Both the position numbers and the translations under genes were made by a program. 64,000 nucleotides of DNA from JABIAG01 sp964561995 (GTDB lineage Archaea; Nanobdellota; Nanobdellia; Woesearchaeales; JABIAG01). This document shows positions 8,243 through 17,766 of the stretch, piece by piece. Every line of letters starts with the position of its first letter. The first letter of the stretch is position 1. The stretch spans positions 92,747 through 156,746 of the forward strand of contig CAZLQZ010000001.1 of assembly GCA_964561995.1 (NCBI GenBank). The letters run 5' to 3'. The notes under the pieces were generated by a model. It worked only from the letters and a program-made list of their open reading frames with translations, did not search any database and was not told the DNA's origin.

Positions 8243-10132
8243 ATGCCAAAAAAAATTTCATTTAAATCAACTTCTGAAATTAAAGTTCCGGATAAATTAA
8301 TAGATCAAATAATCGGTCAAGAAAGTGCTGTTGGAATAATGAAAAAAGCAGCAAAACAAAGAAGGCACGTCTTATTAATTGGTGAGCCTGGGACTGGAAA
8401 GTCTTTGTTAGGTACTGCTTTGGCACAATTAATACCTAAGGAAAATTTGCAAGATGTATTGTCTTTTCAAAATCCTAATGATGAAAACGCTCCTATGATT
8501 CGAGTTGTCCCAATTGGGCAAGGTCGGGAAATTCTTTCAAAGTCTAGGTTAAATTCTCAAGGATTATTTAAATTTCAAAATATAGTTTTTTTAGTATTAT
8601 TAATTATTGCAATGGTTGCTCCCTGGTGGGCGTTTAATTATTATCAAAGTTTTTCTCCGACTGTTGCATCTATTATGTTTGTTGCTTTCTTTTTGGGAGG
8701 GATGATTTTTTTAGCAGTATTTATTTTTGCTATGAATATTGGACGAAGAAATATGTTTTCACAAAAAGGTGGAACTCCAAAAATAATTGTTGATAATTTT
8801 GGAAAAATACAGGCTCCTTTTTTTGATGCTACTGGTGCTCACGCGGGTGCTTTATTAGGTGATGTGTTGCACGACCCTTTACAATCTGGTGGTTTGGGTA
8901 CTCCTGCAAATGAAAGAGTGATTGCTGGAATGATTCACAAGGCTCACATGGGGGTATTGTTTATTGATGAAATTGCAACTTTACAACCCCATACTCAACA
9001 AGAATTATTAACTTCATTACAAGAAGGTAAGTATTCAATTACTGGACAATCTGAAAGAAGTGCTGGGGCAATGGTAAGAACTGAACCTGTTCCTTGTAAT
9101 TTTGTATTGGTTGCTGCAGGAAATGTTGAGACAATAAAAAACATGCATCCTGCTTTAAGAAGTAGAATTCGTGGTTATGGTTATGAAGTCTTTATGAAAG
9201 AAACTATGCTTGATACTTTAGAAAATAGGCACAAAATTTATCAATTTATTGCTCAAGAAGTTAAAAAAGATAAAAGAATTCCTCATTTTTCTAAAAAAGC
9301 TGCAGATGAAATAATTGATGAAGCAAGAAAAAGGGCAAATAGAAAAGGTCATATTACTTTAAGATTAAGAGGATTGGGTGGATTAATTAGGTCTGCTGGT
9401 GATATTGCAAAAGAAGAAAATGCAAAATTGGTAGAGCCAAAACATATTGAAAAAGCTAGACTGGTTGCAAGATCTTTAGAGACTCAAATTGCCGATAGAT
9501 ATATTGAACGAAAGAAAGAATATGAAGTGTTTAAAACTACTGGTAGAGATATTGGAAGAGTTAATGGTCTTGCTGTGATGGGTGGAGGCGAAAGTTTTTC
9601 TGGAATAGTATTACCTATTGAATCTGAAGTTGTTATGGGTGGAAGGGATTCTAAAATTATTGCCACTGGTAAACTTGGCGAAATTGCAAAAGAAGCAATT
9701 CAAAATGTTTCAGCAATTGTTAAAAAATATTTTGGTGAAGATATTAAAGAAAAGTATGATATTTATGTTCAATTTTTACAAACTTATGAGGGTGTTGAGG
9801 GGGACAGTGCATCAATTGCTGTTGCAACTTCAATCATTTCAGCCTTGAAAAAAGTACCCGTAAAACAAGATGTTGCAATGACTGGTTCATTATCTGTTAG
9901 AGGGGAAGTATTGCCAATAGGTGGTGTTTCATCTAAAATTGAGGCAATATTAAATACTGGAATTAAAACTGTAATTGTTCCAAAATCCAATATGCAAGAT
10001 ATTGTTATAGGTAAAGAGAAGTTGAAAAATATTAAAATTATCCCTGTGGAACGAATTGAAGAAGTTTTAAAAGAGGCTTTAGATTGGAAGGGAAAAGAGG
10101 ATGTTCTGAGTATAATTCTGGGTAAAAATTAA
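8243..10132 (+). CDS. lonB: Archaeal membrane-bound ATP-dependent protease LonB
   Basis: LonB is the main membrane-tethered energy-dependent protease of euryarchaeal-type cells. The 629-residue product has Walker A GEPGTGKS, then two membrane segments inserted in the AAA+ domain (about residues 113-165). Walker B follows as VLFIDEIA, and the C-terminal Ser/Lys protease domain has the catalytic serine in EGDSAS and the lysine in GGVSSKIEA. A TTG 60 bases upstream would add 20 residues, but the TATA position and the conserved N-terminus (KVPDKLIDQIIGQE) favour the ATG at 8243. Confidence 0.95.
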   Translation: MPKKISFKSTSEIKVPDKLIDQIIGQESAVGIMKKAAKQRRHVLLIGEPGTGKSLLGTALAQLIPKENLQDVLSFQNPNDENAPMIRVVPIGQGREILSKSRLNSQGLFKFQNIVFLVLLIIAMVAPWWAFNYYQSFSPTVASIMFVAFFLGGMIFLAVFIFAMNIGRRNMFSQKGGTPKIIVDNFGKIQAPFFDATGAHAGALLGDVLHDPLQSGGLGTPANERVIAGMIHKAHMGVLFIDEIATLQPHTQQELLTSLQEGKYSITGQSERSAGAMVRTEPVPCNFVLVAAGNVETIKNMHPALRSRIRGYGYEVFMKETMLDTLENRHKIYQFIAQEVKKDKRIPHFSKKAADEIIDEARKRANRKGHITLRLRGLGGLIRSAGDIAKEENAKLVEPKHIEKARLVARSLETQIADRYIERKKEYEVFKTTGRDIGRVNGLAVMGGGESFSGIVLPIESEVVMGGRDSKIIATGKLGEIAKEAIQNVSAIVKKYFGEDIKEKYDIYVQFLQTYEGVEGDSASIAVATSIISALKKVPVKQDVAMTGSLSVRGEVLPIGGVSSKIEAILNTGIKTVIVPKSNMQDIVIGKEKLKNIKIIPVERIEEVLKEALDWKGKEDVLSIILGKN

Positions 10133-10153
10133 TTTTAGGAGGATAACAACCAT

Positions 10154-10168
10154 AAGCTTTATAAATGC
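10154..10168 (+). promoter_or_regulatory. Strong TATA element before the tRNA/rpo region
   Basis: AAGCTTTATAAATGC is a near-ideal archaeal BRE/TATA unit. It predicts a start near 10184-10188, about 90 nt before the first tRNA. This may be the promoter for the leader, the two tRNAs and possibly the RNA polymerase operon. Confidence 0.65.
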
Positions 10169-10183
10169 TTTACGATTTCTGAA

Positions 10184-10273
10184 GATAAATGATGATGATA
10201 TTCTCTCCTGACAAGAGGCTCTAATTTACATATACTAGTTAGACCTATGTTTTAGAGAGGAGAATGTTATTAT
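10184..10273 (+). ncRNA. Structured noncoding leader, possible C/D-box-like RNA
   Basis: The stretch between the predicted transcription start and tRNA-Asp encodes no protein. It begins with ATGATGA (10189-10195), matching the C-box pattern, followed 12 bases later by CTGA (10208-10211), matching a D or D' box. A convincing second C'/D pair is not seen. ATTCTC near 10199 can also pair with GAGAAT near 10260, closing a long stem just before the tRNA. It may be a guide RNA precursor or a tRNA-processing leader; the evidence is only these motifs and the promoter position. Confidence 0.3.
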
Positions 10274-10381
10274 GCCCTGGTAGTGTAGTGGTTTATCATG
10301 AAGCCCTGTCGTAACCAATTTCATTGATTTGAAATTGTTTTTAGAAAGGCTTCGACTCGGGTTCAACTCCCGGCCAGGGCG
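10274..10381 (+). tRNA. tRNA-Asp (GTC) with a 35-nt intron
   Basis: Acceptor strands GCCCTGG and CCAGGGC pair perfectly with G73. The anticodon stem AAGCC/GGCTT encloses the loop CT-GTC-G/A, giving anticodon GTC. The T-arm has GTTCAAC. An intron of about 35 nt (10312-10346) sits at the canonical 37/38 position, where archaeal splicing endonuclease cuts a bulge-helix-bulge. It is followed by tRNA-Lys six bases later. Confidence 0.93.
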
Positions 10382-10387
10382 TTTTAC

Positions 10388-10501
10388 GGGCCGGTAGCTC
10401 AGTTTGGTAGAGCACTTGACTTTTAATGCTTAATTGCAAGAAGGAATCAAGTGGTCGCGAGTTCAAATAACCAAAGTGGTTGGAAAGTCTCGTCCGGCCC
10501 G
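10388..10501 (+). tRNA. tRNA-Lys (TTT) with two introns, one in the T-loop
   Basis: Acceptor GGGCCGG/CCGGCCC, D-stem GCTC/GAGC and anticodon stem CTTGA/TCAAG are all perfect, with anticodon TTT at 10422-10424. A 20-nt intron (10426-10445) lies at 37/38. The T-stem GCGAG/CTCGT is separated by 27 nt rather than seven. Removing about 20 nt (10467-10486) restores a TTCAA-GT loop. The extra piece contains an AACC/GGTT hairpin, as expected for a bulge-helix-bulge substrate. Confidence 0.9.
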
Positions 10502-10528
10502 CTATTAAAATTGAAAAGGTGTTCAAAT

Positions 10529-10771
10529 ATGGCAAAAAAAAAAACGAAAATAAGCAAACACATCTTAATTCCTAAACATACTAAGTTGACTGAATCTGAA
10601 AAAAAACAATTACTTGAAAAGTATAATGTTACAGTTAAGGAATTACCATCAATTTACATTACTGATTCTGCTTTAGAGGGCATTACAGTTAAAGCAAATG
10701 ATGTTATTAAAATAGAAAGAGATAGTCCAACAGCGGGTCATACCGTATTTTATAGGAGCGTTATAGAATGA
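10529..10771 (+). CDS. rpoH: DNA-directed RNA polymerase subunit H (Rpo5)
   Basis: The archaeal counterpart of the C-terminal domain of Rpb5. The 80-residue product carries the family core HILIPKHTKLTESEKKQLL, ITDSALEGITVKANDVIKI and the ending GHTVFYRSVIE. The annotated start is the ATG at 10529, 27 bases after tRNA-Lys. A longer frame would run through the tRNA gene and is not credible. Its stop overlaps the rpoB'' start as ATGA, the first of the tight junctions of the polymerase operon. Confidence 0.95.
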   Translation: MAKKKTKISKHILIPKHTKLTESEKKQLLEKYNVTVKELPSIYITDSALEGITVKANDVIKIERDSPTAGHTVFYRSVIE

Positions 10772-12255
10772 AAAGAACCGAGCTATTATTAAAAAGATAT
10801 TTTGAAGAAAACTCATTAGTTGTTTCTGATATTAATTCTTTCAATCATTTTATTGATGTAGGATTACAAGAAATAATTGATGAAAATAAAGAATTAACAC
10901 CTCCAATTGTTCCACCAAATGTTGAAGATTTTAAAATTCATTTGGATAAAGTTTGGGTAGATAAACCTGAAGTTATTGAAGCTGATGGAAGTAAAAGAGA
11001 AATTTTACCTATGGAAGCAAGACTAAGAAAATTAACTTATGCGGCTCCTGTTATGTTAAGTATTTCTGCTCATATTAATGGTGTTCAAAGAGAATCTTTT
11101 ACAACACAAATTGCATCTATTCCCGTTATGTTGAAATGTAAAAAATGTTATTTACATGGATTATCTAGAGATGAATTAATTGATAAGGGAGAAGACCCAG
11201 ATGACCCAGGTGGTTATTTTATTGTTAATGGAACTGAAAAAGTTTTAATTTCTGTTGAAGATTTAATGCCTAATAATTTCCTAGTTGAAAAAGAAAAAGC
11301 ATCTGGAAATTATATTGGTAAATTATTTTCTGAGAAAGGTGCTTTTAAAATTCCGCATACTGTTCAAAAGAAAAAAGACGGTTTGTTTTATTTAACTTTT
11401 ACTAGAGTTAAAGAAGTTCCTTTGGTGATTATTCTAAAAGCTTTAGGATTATCTAAAGATGAAGAAATTGTTAAAGCAATCTCTGTTGAAGAACAGTTTG
11501 ATGATGTTTTAGTTAACTTGTACGAATTTGTCAATATTAAAACTGAAGAAGATGCTTTAGATCATTTATCTAAAAAAATTAACGTTACTCAACCTAAACA
11601 AATTAGGATGGAAAGAACTCAAGAAGTTATTGATAAATATTTATTTCCCCATATTGGTGGAACAAAAGAAGATAGATTAATGAAAGCATATAACTTATGT
11701 AAACTTCTTAAAAAATATATCAAAGTTAGTAATGGTATGATTGAACAAGATGATAAAGATCATTATAAAAATAAAAATCTTAAATTAAGTGGCGAATTAC
11801 TTACTGATTTGTTTAGAGCTAATTTAAGAATTCTTGTTGGGGATATGTTATATAACTTCCAAAGAATTGTTAAGAGGGGAAAAGTTCCTTCTATAAAAGT
11901 AATAATTAGAGAAAAACTCTTAACATCAAGAATTTATAGTAGTATGGCTACTGGTTCTTGGGTTGGAGGAAGAAAAGGTATTTCTCAAAGATTGTCAAGA
12001 ATTAATTACTTGGATATGCTTTCGCATTTGCAAAGAGTAGTTTCTCCTTTGTCATCATCACAAGAAAATTTTGAAGCAAGAGAATTACACCCAACTCATA
12101 TGGGTAGATTATGTCCTTCTGAAACTCCTGAAGGTACTAATATTGGTTTAAGAAAAAACCTATCGCTTCTTGCTCAAATTTCACAAAAAGAAGGTGAAGG
12201 TGAATTAATTAACCAGCTAAAAGATTTAGGTTTAATAGGGGTGCAAAATGAATGA
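10768..12255 (+). CDS. rpoB2: RNA polymerase subunit B'' (Rpo2 N-terminal half)
   Basis: N-terminal half of the beta-like catalytic subunit, split from B' as in many euryarchaeal and DPANN lineages. The 495-residue product shows EARLRKLTYAAPVML, a zinc-ribbon-like CKKCYLHGL, GGYFIVNGTEKVLI, the fork-loop region around WVGGRKGISQRL, and near the end ELHPTHMGRLCPSETPEGTNIG. The frame ends soon after that motif, where the B' frame begins with an eight-base overlap, which suggests translational coupling. Confidence 0.96.
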   Translation: MKRTELLLKRYFEENSLVVSDINSFNHFIDVGLQEIIDENKELTPPIVPPNVEDFKIHLDKVWVDKPEVIEADGSKREILPMEARLRKLTYAAPVMLSISAHINGVQRESFTTQIASIPVMLKCKKCYLHGLSRDELIDKGEDPDDPGGYFIVNGTEKVLISVEDLMPNNFLVEKEKASGNYIGKLFSEKGAFKIPHTVQKKKDGLFYLTFTRVKEVPLVIILKALGLSKDEEIVKAISVEEQFDDVLVNLYEFVNIKTEEDALDHLSKKINVTQPKQIRMERTQEVIDKYLFPHIGGTKEDRLMKAYNLCKLLKKYIKVSNGMIEQDDKDHYKNKNLKLSGELLTDLFRANLRILVGDMLYNFQRIVKRGKVPSIKVIIREKLLTSRIYSSMATGSWVGGRKGISQRLSRINYLDMLSHLQRVVSPLSSSQENFEARELHPTHMGRLCPSETPEGTNIGLRKNLSLLAQISQKEGEGELINQLKDLGLIGVQNE

Positions 12256-14050
12256 TATTTTTTTAAATGGAAAATTTTTAGGTAGTGTTGAAGACCCAAT
12301 CAAATTTACTTCAAGTTTAAGAGAAGAGAGAAGAAAAAATAAAATCAGTGGAAATGTTAATATTTATCACGATAAAGAAAAAGCTACACTTTTTGTTTCT
12401 AATTCGGGTGGAAGAGTAAGAAGACCTTTAATTCTTGTTAAAGAAGGAAAAAGTTTACTGACTGAACAACATCTAAAACAATTAGAAAAAAAAGAAATAG
12501 GTTGGTCTGATTTAGTTAAACAAGGTGTTATTGAATTTTTAGATGCTTCTGAAGAAGAAAATGTTTATATTTCTTTTAGTGAAGATAGTTTAAATGAAGA
12601 TCATACACATTTAGAAATTACACCTTTGGCAATGTTTGGATTATGTACTTCATTGTTTCCGTTTGCAAATTTTACTCAGGGAACAAGGGTTTCTATTGGT
12701 TCGAAAAACCAAAAACAAGCTTTAGGTTTTTATGCAGCTAATTATCAAACAAGAGTTGATATGGATATAAGTTTGTTACATACACCGCAAGTTCCTATGG
12801 TACAATCTGTAATGCATTCAGTTTCAGAATATGAAACTCATCCATCTGGACAAAATGTTGTTGTTGCAATTATGGCATATGATGGTTATAATATGGATGA
12901 CGCATTGGTTATTAACAGAGCAAGTATTGATAGAGGATTAGCAAGAAGTACTTATTATAGGCCTGTTCTTTCAGAAGAATTAAGATATTCTGGTGGATTA
13001 ACTGATGAAATCGGAATTCCTGATAAGGAAGTTAAAGGTTATAAAAGTGAAATAGATTATAAATTTCTTGAAGAAGATGGCATTATTAGTTCCGAATCAG
13101 ATGTTAAAGAAGGCGATGTTGTTATTGGAAAAACTTCACCTCCTAGATTTTTATCTGGACTTGATGAATATAATCTTGCAAGTTCAACTAGAAGAGAATC
13201 TAGTTCTGCTTTAAAACATGGAGAAAAAGGAATTGTAGATTTTGTTATGATTAGTGAAAGTAGTAATGGTAACAAAATGGTTCAAGTAAGACTTAGAGAA
13301 CAAAGAATTCCAGAAATAGGAGACAAGTTTACTTCTAGACACGGTCAAAAAGGTGTTTTAGGATTAATTGTTGATCCTGCTGATATGCCTTTTACAACTT
13401 CTGGAGTTAGTCCTGATTTAATATTCTCTCCACACGGAATTCCGTCTAGGATGACTGTTTCACATCTACTTGAGTTATTAGGTGGAAAAGTTGGAGCATT
13501 ATCAGGTAGATATGTAGATGGTACTACTTTTGAATCTGAATCAGAAGAATCATTAAGAAATGAATTAAAATCATTAGGTTTTAGAGACGATGGTGTTGAA
13601 ACTATGTATAATGGTATTACTGGACAAAAATATAATGCTAGAATTTTTGTTGGAAATATGTATTATTTAAAATTAAAACACATGGTTGCAAACAAAATGC
13701 ATGCTAGAGCTCGTGGACCAATCCAACTTTTAACTAGACAACCAACTGAAGGTAGAGCAAAAGAAGGTGGTTTAAGATTAGGAGAGATGGAGAAAGATAC
13801 TTTTGTTGCACATGGAGCTTCATTGTTGTTAAAAGAAAGATTTGATTCTGATAAAACAATAGTTCCAGTTTGTGAAACTTGTGGAATGATGGCAGTTTAT
13901 GACAATTACAAAGACAAAACATTTTGTCCAATGTGTGGTGGAGAAGCAGTAATTTCTAACATAGAAATAAGTTATGCTTTCAAATTATTACTGGACGAAT
14001 TTAAGACACTTGGAGTTTATCCAAAATTAAACTTAACTAATAAATACTGA
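12248..14050 (+). CDS. rpoB1: RNA polymerase subunit B' (Rpo2 C-terminal half)
   Basis: C-terminal half of the beta-like subunit, which shapes the active site with A'. The 600-residue product includes QSVMHSVSEYETHPSGQN-type text, AYDGYNMDDALVINRAS, the hallmark GDKFTSRHGQKGVLG, and the anchor-region zinc motif CETCGMMA with a second pair CPMCGG. It overlaps rpoB'' by eight bases and is followed nine bases later by rpoA'. All diagnostic motifs are intact. Confidence 0.97.
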   Translation: MNDIFLNGKFLGSVEDPIKFTSSLREERRKNKISGNVNIYHDKEKATLFVSNSGGRVRRPLILVKEGKSLLTEQHLKQLEKKEIGWSDLVKQGVIEFLDASEEENVYISFSEDSLNEDHTHLEITPLAMFGLCTSLFPFANFTQGTRVSIGSKNQKQALGFYAANYQTRVDMDISLLHTPQVPMVQSVMHSVSEYETHPSGQNVVVAIMAYDGYNMDDALVINRASIDRGLARSTYYRPVLSEELRYSGGLTDEIGIPDKEVKGYKSEIDYKFLEEDGIISSESDVKEGDVVIGKTSPPRFLSGLDEYNLASSTRRESSSALKHGEKGIVDFVMISESSNGNKMVQVRLREQRIPEIGDKFTSRHGQKGVLGLIVDPADMPFTTSGVSPDLIFSPHGIPSRMTVSHLLELLGGKVGALSGRYVDGTTFESESEESLRNELKSLGFRDDGVETMYNGITGQKYNARIFVGNMYYLKLKHMVANKMHARARGPIQLLTRQPTEGRAKEGGLRLGEMEKDTFVAHGASLLLKERFDSDKTIVPVCETCGMMAVYDNYKDKTFCPMCGGEAVISNIEISYAFKLLLDEFKTLGVYPKLNLTNKY

Positions 14051-14058
14051 GGAATAAA

Positions 14059-16635
14059 ATGGACGAAACAGAAAAATATGTTTATAAAAAAGTTGACTCA
14101 ATCGATTTTGGAGTTCTTTCACCAAAACTAATGAAGGATATGTCTTCTGCTAAAATTGTTACACCAGAATTGTACGATAAAGAAGGATATCCAGTAGATG
14201 GCGGATTAATGGATGTTAGATTAGGCGTAATTGATCCGGGATTGAATTGTAAAACTTGCGGAGCTAAATTAAAAGAATGTCCAGGACACTTTGGTTATAT
14301 TGAACTTGCAAGACCATTAATTCATATAAAATTTATGTCTCAAATTATGAATCTCTTAAATACTACTTGTAGAGAATGTGCAATGCCATTAATTCAACAA
14401 GCAAAAATTGAGAGTGAAATTGAAGCAATAGAACAATTAGGAAGAGATACTTCTTCAACTTTGGTTGATAAGTATGTAAAAGGTGTTATTGCAAAATTAA
14501 AAACTCAAAAAAAATGTCCTCATTGTAAAGCTGCTCAAATAAAAGTTAAATTAGAAAAACCAAGTACTTTTTTTGAAGGAGATAAAAGATTAACTCCTAT
14601 TGAAGTGAGAACAAGACTTGAAAAAATTTCTGATGAAGTTTTACCTTTATTCGGATTAAATCCAAAAACAGTTAGACCAGAATGGATGATATTAACATTA
14701 CTTCCTATTCCGCCAGTAACTATGAGACCTTCTATTACTTTAGAATCCGGTGAAAGAAGTGAAGACGATTTAACTCATAAACTAGGAGATATAGTAAGAA
14801 TTAATCAAAGATTATTTGAAAACATTAACGCTGGTGCTCCAGAAATTATTATTGAAGATTTATGGGACTTGTTACAATATCATGTTACAACTTTCTTTGA
14901 TAACAATATTGCCCAATTGCCTCCTGCTCGTCATAGATCAGGACAGCCTTTGAAAACAATTACTGAAAGAATTAAAAGTAAAGAAGGAAGGATTAGACAT
15001 AATCTTGCTGGTAAAAGAACTAATTTTTCAGCAAGAACTGCAATTAGTCCCGATTCAAAACTTGCAATTTATGAAGTTGGTGTACCTCGAATTATTGCAA
15101 TGAAATTAACCATTCCTGAAAGAGTAACTGAATGGAATTTAGAATATCTTAAGAAATTTGTTGAAAATGGTCCCGATCAATATCCTGGATCAAATTACAT
15201 TGAAAGACCAGATGGTAAGAAAAAGAAAATAACTTCTGAAACAAAAGAAGCTGCTTTAGAAGAATTACAACCTGGTTATATTATTGAAAGACACCTAATG
15301 GATGGTGATGTTGCACTTTTTAACAGGCAACCTTCATTACATAGAATGAGTATGATGTGTCACAAAGTAAGAGTTCTACCTTATAAAACTTTTAGAATGA
15401 ATCCTTGTGTTAACCATCCTTATAACGCAGATTATGATGGGGATGAAATGAACTTACACATACCTCAAACTGAAGAAGCAAGAGCAGAAGCTGAAATTTT
15501 AATGCAGGTACAAACTCAATTGATCTCTCCAAGATATGGTAGTTCAGTTATTGGATGTATTCAAGATGCAGTTAGTGGGAATTATGTTTTAACTAAGTTT
15601 ATGAAATTTACAAGACAAGAAGCTGTTGATTTATTGTATGTTATTGGTGTTGATGATATCAAAATAAATAAAGAAGTGGTAGACGGTAAAGAAATAGTTT
15701 CACACTTATTTCCTACAGATTTTGATTTCAAAGGAAAATCAAAAACGGGTGATGATTTAGAAATTAAAAAAGGTAAGCTAGTTACTGGTGTACTTGACAA
15801 CGCTAATTTAGGTGGTGGTGGTGAAGGACTATTAATTAGAAGAATTCATCAAAAGTACGGTGAAGATTTAGCTGTTGATATTTTATTTAAATTGTTTAGA
15901 TTGGGAATTGAAATTTTAACAAGATATGGATTTACTTCATGTTTATCTGACTTGGATCTTCCAGATGAAGCAAATAATAAAATCAAAGAAGTTATTTCTG
16001 CAGCTGAAGATAAATCTACTCAATTAATTAAAGATTTTGAAGCAGGAACATTAGAACTTATTCCTGGTAAAGACCTTAAGGAAACTTTGGAATTACGAAT
16101 CCTTGAAACTTTAAACAAAGCAAGAAATGAAGCGGGAGATTTAGTTTCAGAATTTACTAATAAAGATTCTAATACAATGGTGATGGCAATTTCAGGAGCA
16201 AAGGGTAAAATGCTTAACTTTACTCAAATGTCTGGATGTGTTGGTCAGCAGGCTTTAAGAGGACAAAGGATTAATAAGGGATTTAAAGATAGAACACTTT
16301 CAGTTTTTAAAACTGGTGAGTTAAGTCCTAAGGCTCACGGATTTATTGGTCATGGTTATAAAAGTGGATTAGACCCTGTTGAATTTTACTTTCAAGCAAT
16401 GGTAGGAAGAGATTCACTGATGGATACTGCTTTAAGAACACCAAAGTCCGGTTATCTATATAGAAGATTGGCTAATGCAATGCAAGACTTAAAAGTTGAA
16501 TATGATCATACAGTAAGAGATGCATCAAACAAAATTATACAATTTGAATATGGTGAAGATAGTATTGATGTATCAAAATCTGAAAAAGGAAAAATCAATG
16601 TAGAAAGAATAATTCACGAGGTTGAACAACAATGA
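14059..16635 (+). CDS. rpoA1: RNA polymerase subunit A' (Rpo1 N-terminal part)
   Basis: Largest polymerase subunit, N-terminal part. The 858-residue product has the clamp zinc motif CKTCGAKLKECPGHFGY, a second CRECAMP...CPHCKA pair, FNRQPSLHRMSMM, and the catalytic magnesium loop NADYDGDEMNLH with aspartates at residues 458, 460 and 462. The bridge-helix-side text CVGQQALRGQRI is also present. Its stop overlaps the A'' start as ATGA, the usual archaeal split site. Confidence 0.97.
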   Translation: MDETEKYVYKKVDSIDFGVLSPKLMKDMSSAKIVTPELYDKEGYPVDGGLMDVRLGVIDPGLNCKTCGAKLKECPGHFGYIELARPLIHIKFMSQIMNLLNTTCRECAMPLIQQAKIESEIEAIEQLGRDTSSTLVDKYVKGVIAKLKTQKKCPHCKAAQIKVKLEKPSTFFEGDKRLTPIEVRTRLEKISDEVLPLFGLNPKTVRPEWMILTLLPIPPVTMRPSITLESGERSEDDLTHKLGDIVRINQRLFENINAGAPEIIIEDLWDLLQYHVTTFFDNNIAQLPPARHRSGQPLKTITERIKSKEGRIRHNLAGKRTNFSARTAISPDSKLAIYEVGVPRIIAMKLTIPERVTEWNLEYLKKFVENGPDQYPGSNYIERPDGKKKKITSETKEAALEELQPGYIIERHLMDGDVALFNRQPSLHRMSMMCHKVRVLPYKTFRMNPCVNHPYNADYDGDEMNLHIPQTEEARAEAEILMQVQTQLISPRYGSSVIGCIQDAVSGNYVLTKFMKFTRQEAVDLLYVIGVDDIKINKEVVDGKEIVSHLFPTDFDFKGKSKTGDDLEIKKGKLVTGVLDNANLGGGGEGLLIRRIHQKYGEDLAVDILFKLFRLGIEILTRYGFTSCLSDLDLPDEANNKIKEVISAAEDKSTQLIKDFEAGTLELIPGKDLKETLELRILETLNKARNEAGDLVSEFTNKDSNTMVMAISGAKGKMLNFTQMSGCVGQQALRGQRINKGFKDRTLSVFKTGELSPKAHGFIGHGYKSGLDPVEFYFQAMVGRDSLMDTALRTPKSGYLYRRLANAMQDLKVEYDHTVRDASNKIIQFEYGEDSIDVSKSEKGKINVERIIHEVEQQ

Positions 16636-17759
16636 AAATTTCATCAGAATACTCAAATGTTTTATCTCCTCAAATTATAGAGGATTTAAAAGAAGCAGGA
16701 AAACATCTCTCAGATAGTAAGTTTAAGACTGTTTTAGATAATGTTAAATTTGAATTTGAAAAATCAAAAATTACTCCGGGAGAATGTGTTGGTATTGTTT
16801 CCGCTGAAAGTATTGGAGAACCCGGTACACAAATGACATTAAATACATTCCATTTCGCGGGTGTATCTGAGATGAATGTTACTATGGGTTTGCCAAGAAT
16901 TATTGAAATCCTCGATGGTAGAAAAAAAATCAAAACTCCAATGATGGAAATTTATATGAAAAATAAAGTTTCTGCCGAAAAAGTTAAGGAACATGCAATG
17001 AGAATCAAAGAAACATTGCTCGAATCTGTTGTAGATGAATTTAATATTGATATTGCTGAATTAAAAGTTGAAGTTCTTTTAAAAGAACAAAAAATGAAAG
17101 ATTTAGCTTTAACAATTACTCACATTTCAAATGCAATTAAAAAAGCAGTAAAAAGCTCAACAGTTACAAAAGGTAATGATAATAATGTAATTATTAAATT
17201 GACAGGAAAAAGTGCTTCAATTAATGATTTATACAAATTAAAAGAGTCATTAAAAGTAATTTTTATTAGTGGAATTAAAGGAATTAAAGAAATATTGCCT
17301 GTTAAAAGAAAAGAAGAATACATAATCATTACTGCTGGATCAAATTTAAACGAAATTATGGCTCAAGAATTTGTAGATACAACTAGAACTGTAAGTAATG
17401 ATATCTTTGAAGTATATGATGTTTTAGGAATTGAAGCTTCTAGGCAATTAATAATGGATGAATTAATGAAAGTTATGGAAAATCAAGGTTTAAATGTGGA
17501 TGTAAGACATATTATGCTTGTTGCTGATACAATGTGTACTAATGGAAATATAAAAGGTATTACAAGATACGGTGTTGTTAGTGAAAAATCATCAACTCTT
17601 GCAAGAGCATCTTTTGAAACTCCAATTAAACACATAATTGCAGCAGCGTTAACTGGAGAAAGAGATCAGTTGACTTCAGTTGTTGAAAATGTAATGCTTA
17701 ATCAACCTGTTCCAGTAGGTACTGGTTTACCAGGTCTAGTAACAGAAGTTAAGAAATGA
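16632..17759 (+). CDS. rpoA2: RNA polymerase subunit A'' (Rpo1 C-terminal part)
   Basis: C-terminal part of the largest polymerase subunit, with trigger loop and jaw. The 375-residue product carries the trigger-loop signature GEPGTQMTLNTFHFAGV (about residues 61-77), GLPRIIEILDGRK, and the late SFETPIKHIIAAALTGERDQL segment with a final QPVPVGTGLPGLV. It is translationally coupled to A' by a four-base overlap and followed seven bases later by the L30e gene. Confidence 0.97.
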   Translation: MKISSEYSNVLSPQIIEDLKEAGKHLSDSKFKTVLDNVKFEFEKSKITPGECVGIVSAESIGEPGTQMTLNTFHFAGVSEMNVTMGLPRIIEILDGRKKIKTPMMEIYMKNKVSAEKVKEHAMRIKETLLESVVDEFNIDIAELKVEVLLKEQKMKDLALTITHISNAIKKAVKSSTVTKGNDNNVIIKLTGKSASINDLYKLKESLKVIFISGIKGIKEILPVKRKEEYIIITAGSNLNEIMAQEFVDTTRTVSNDIFEVYDVLGIEASRQLIMDELMKVMENQGLNVDVRHIMLVADTMCTNGNIKGITRYGVVSEKSSTLARASFETPIKHIIAAALTGERDQLTSVVENVMLNQPVPVGTGLPGLVTEVKK

Positions 17760-17766
17760 GGTAAGA

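Noticed and set aside
10341..10535. Open frames running through the two tRNA genes
   Set aside because: Both tRNAs fold convincingly, so frames across them are chance.
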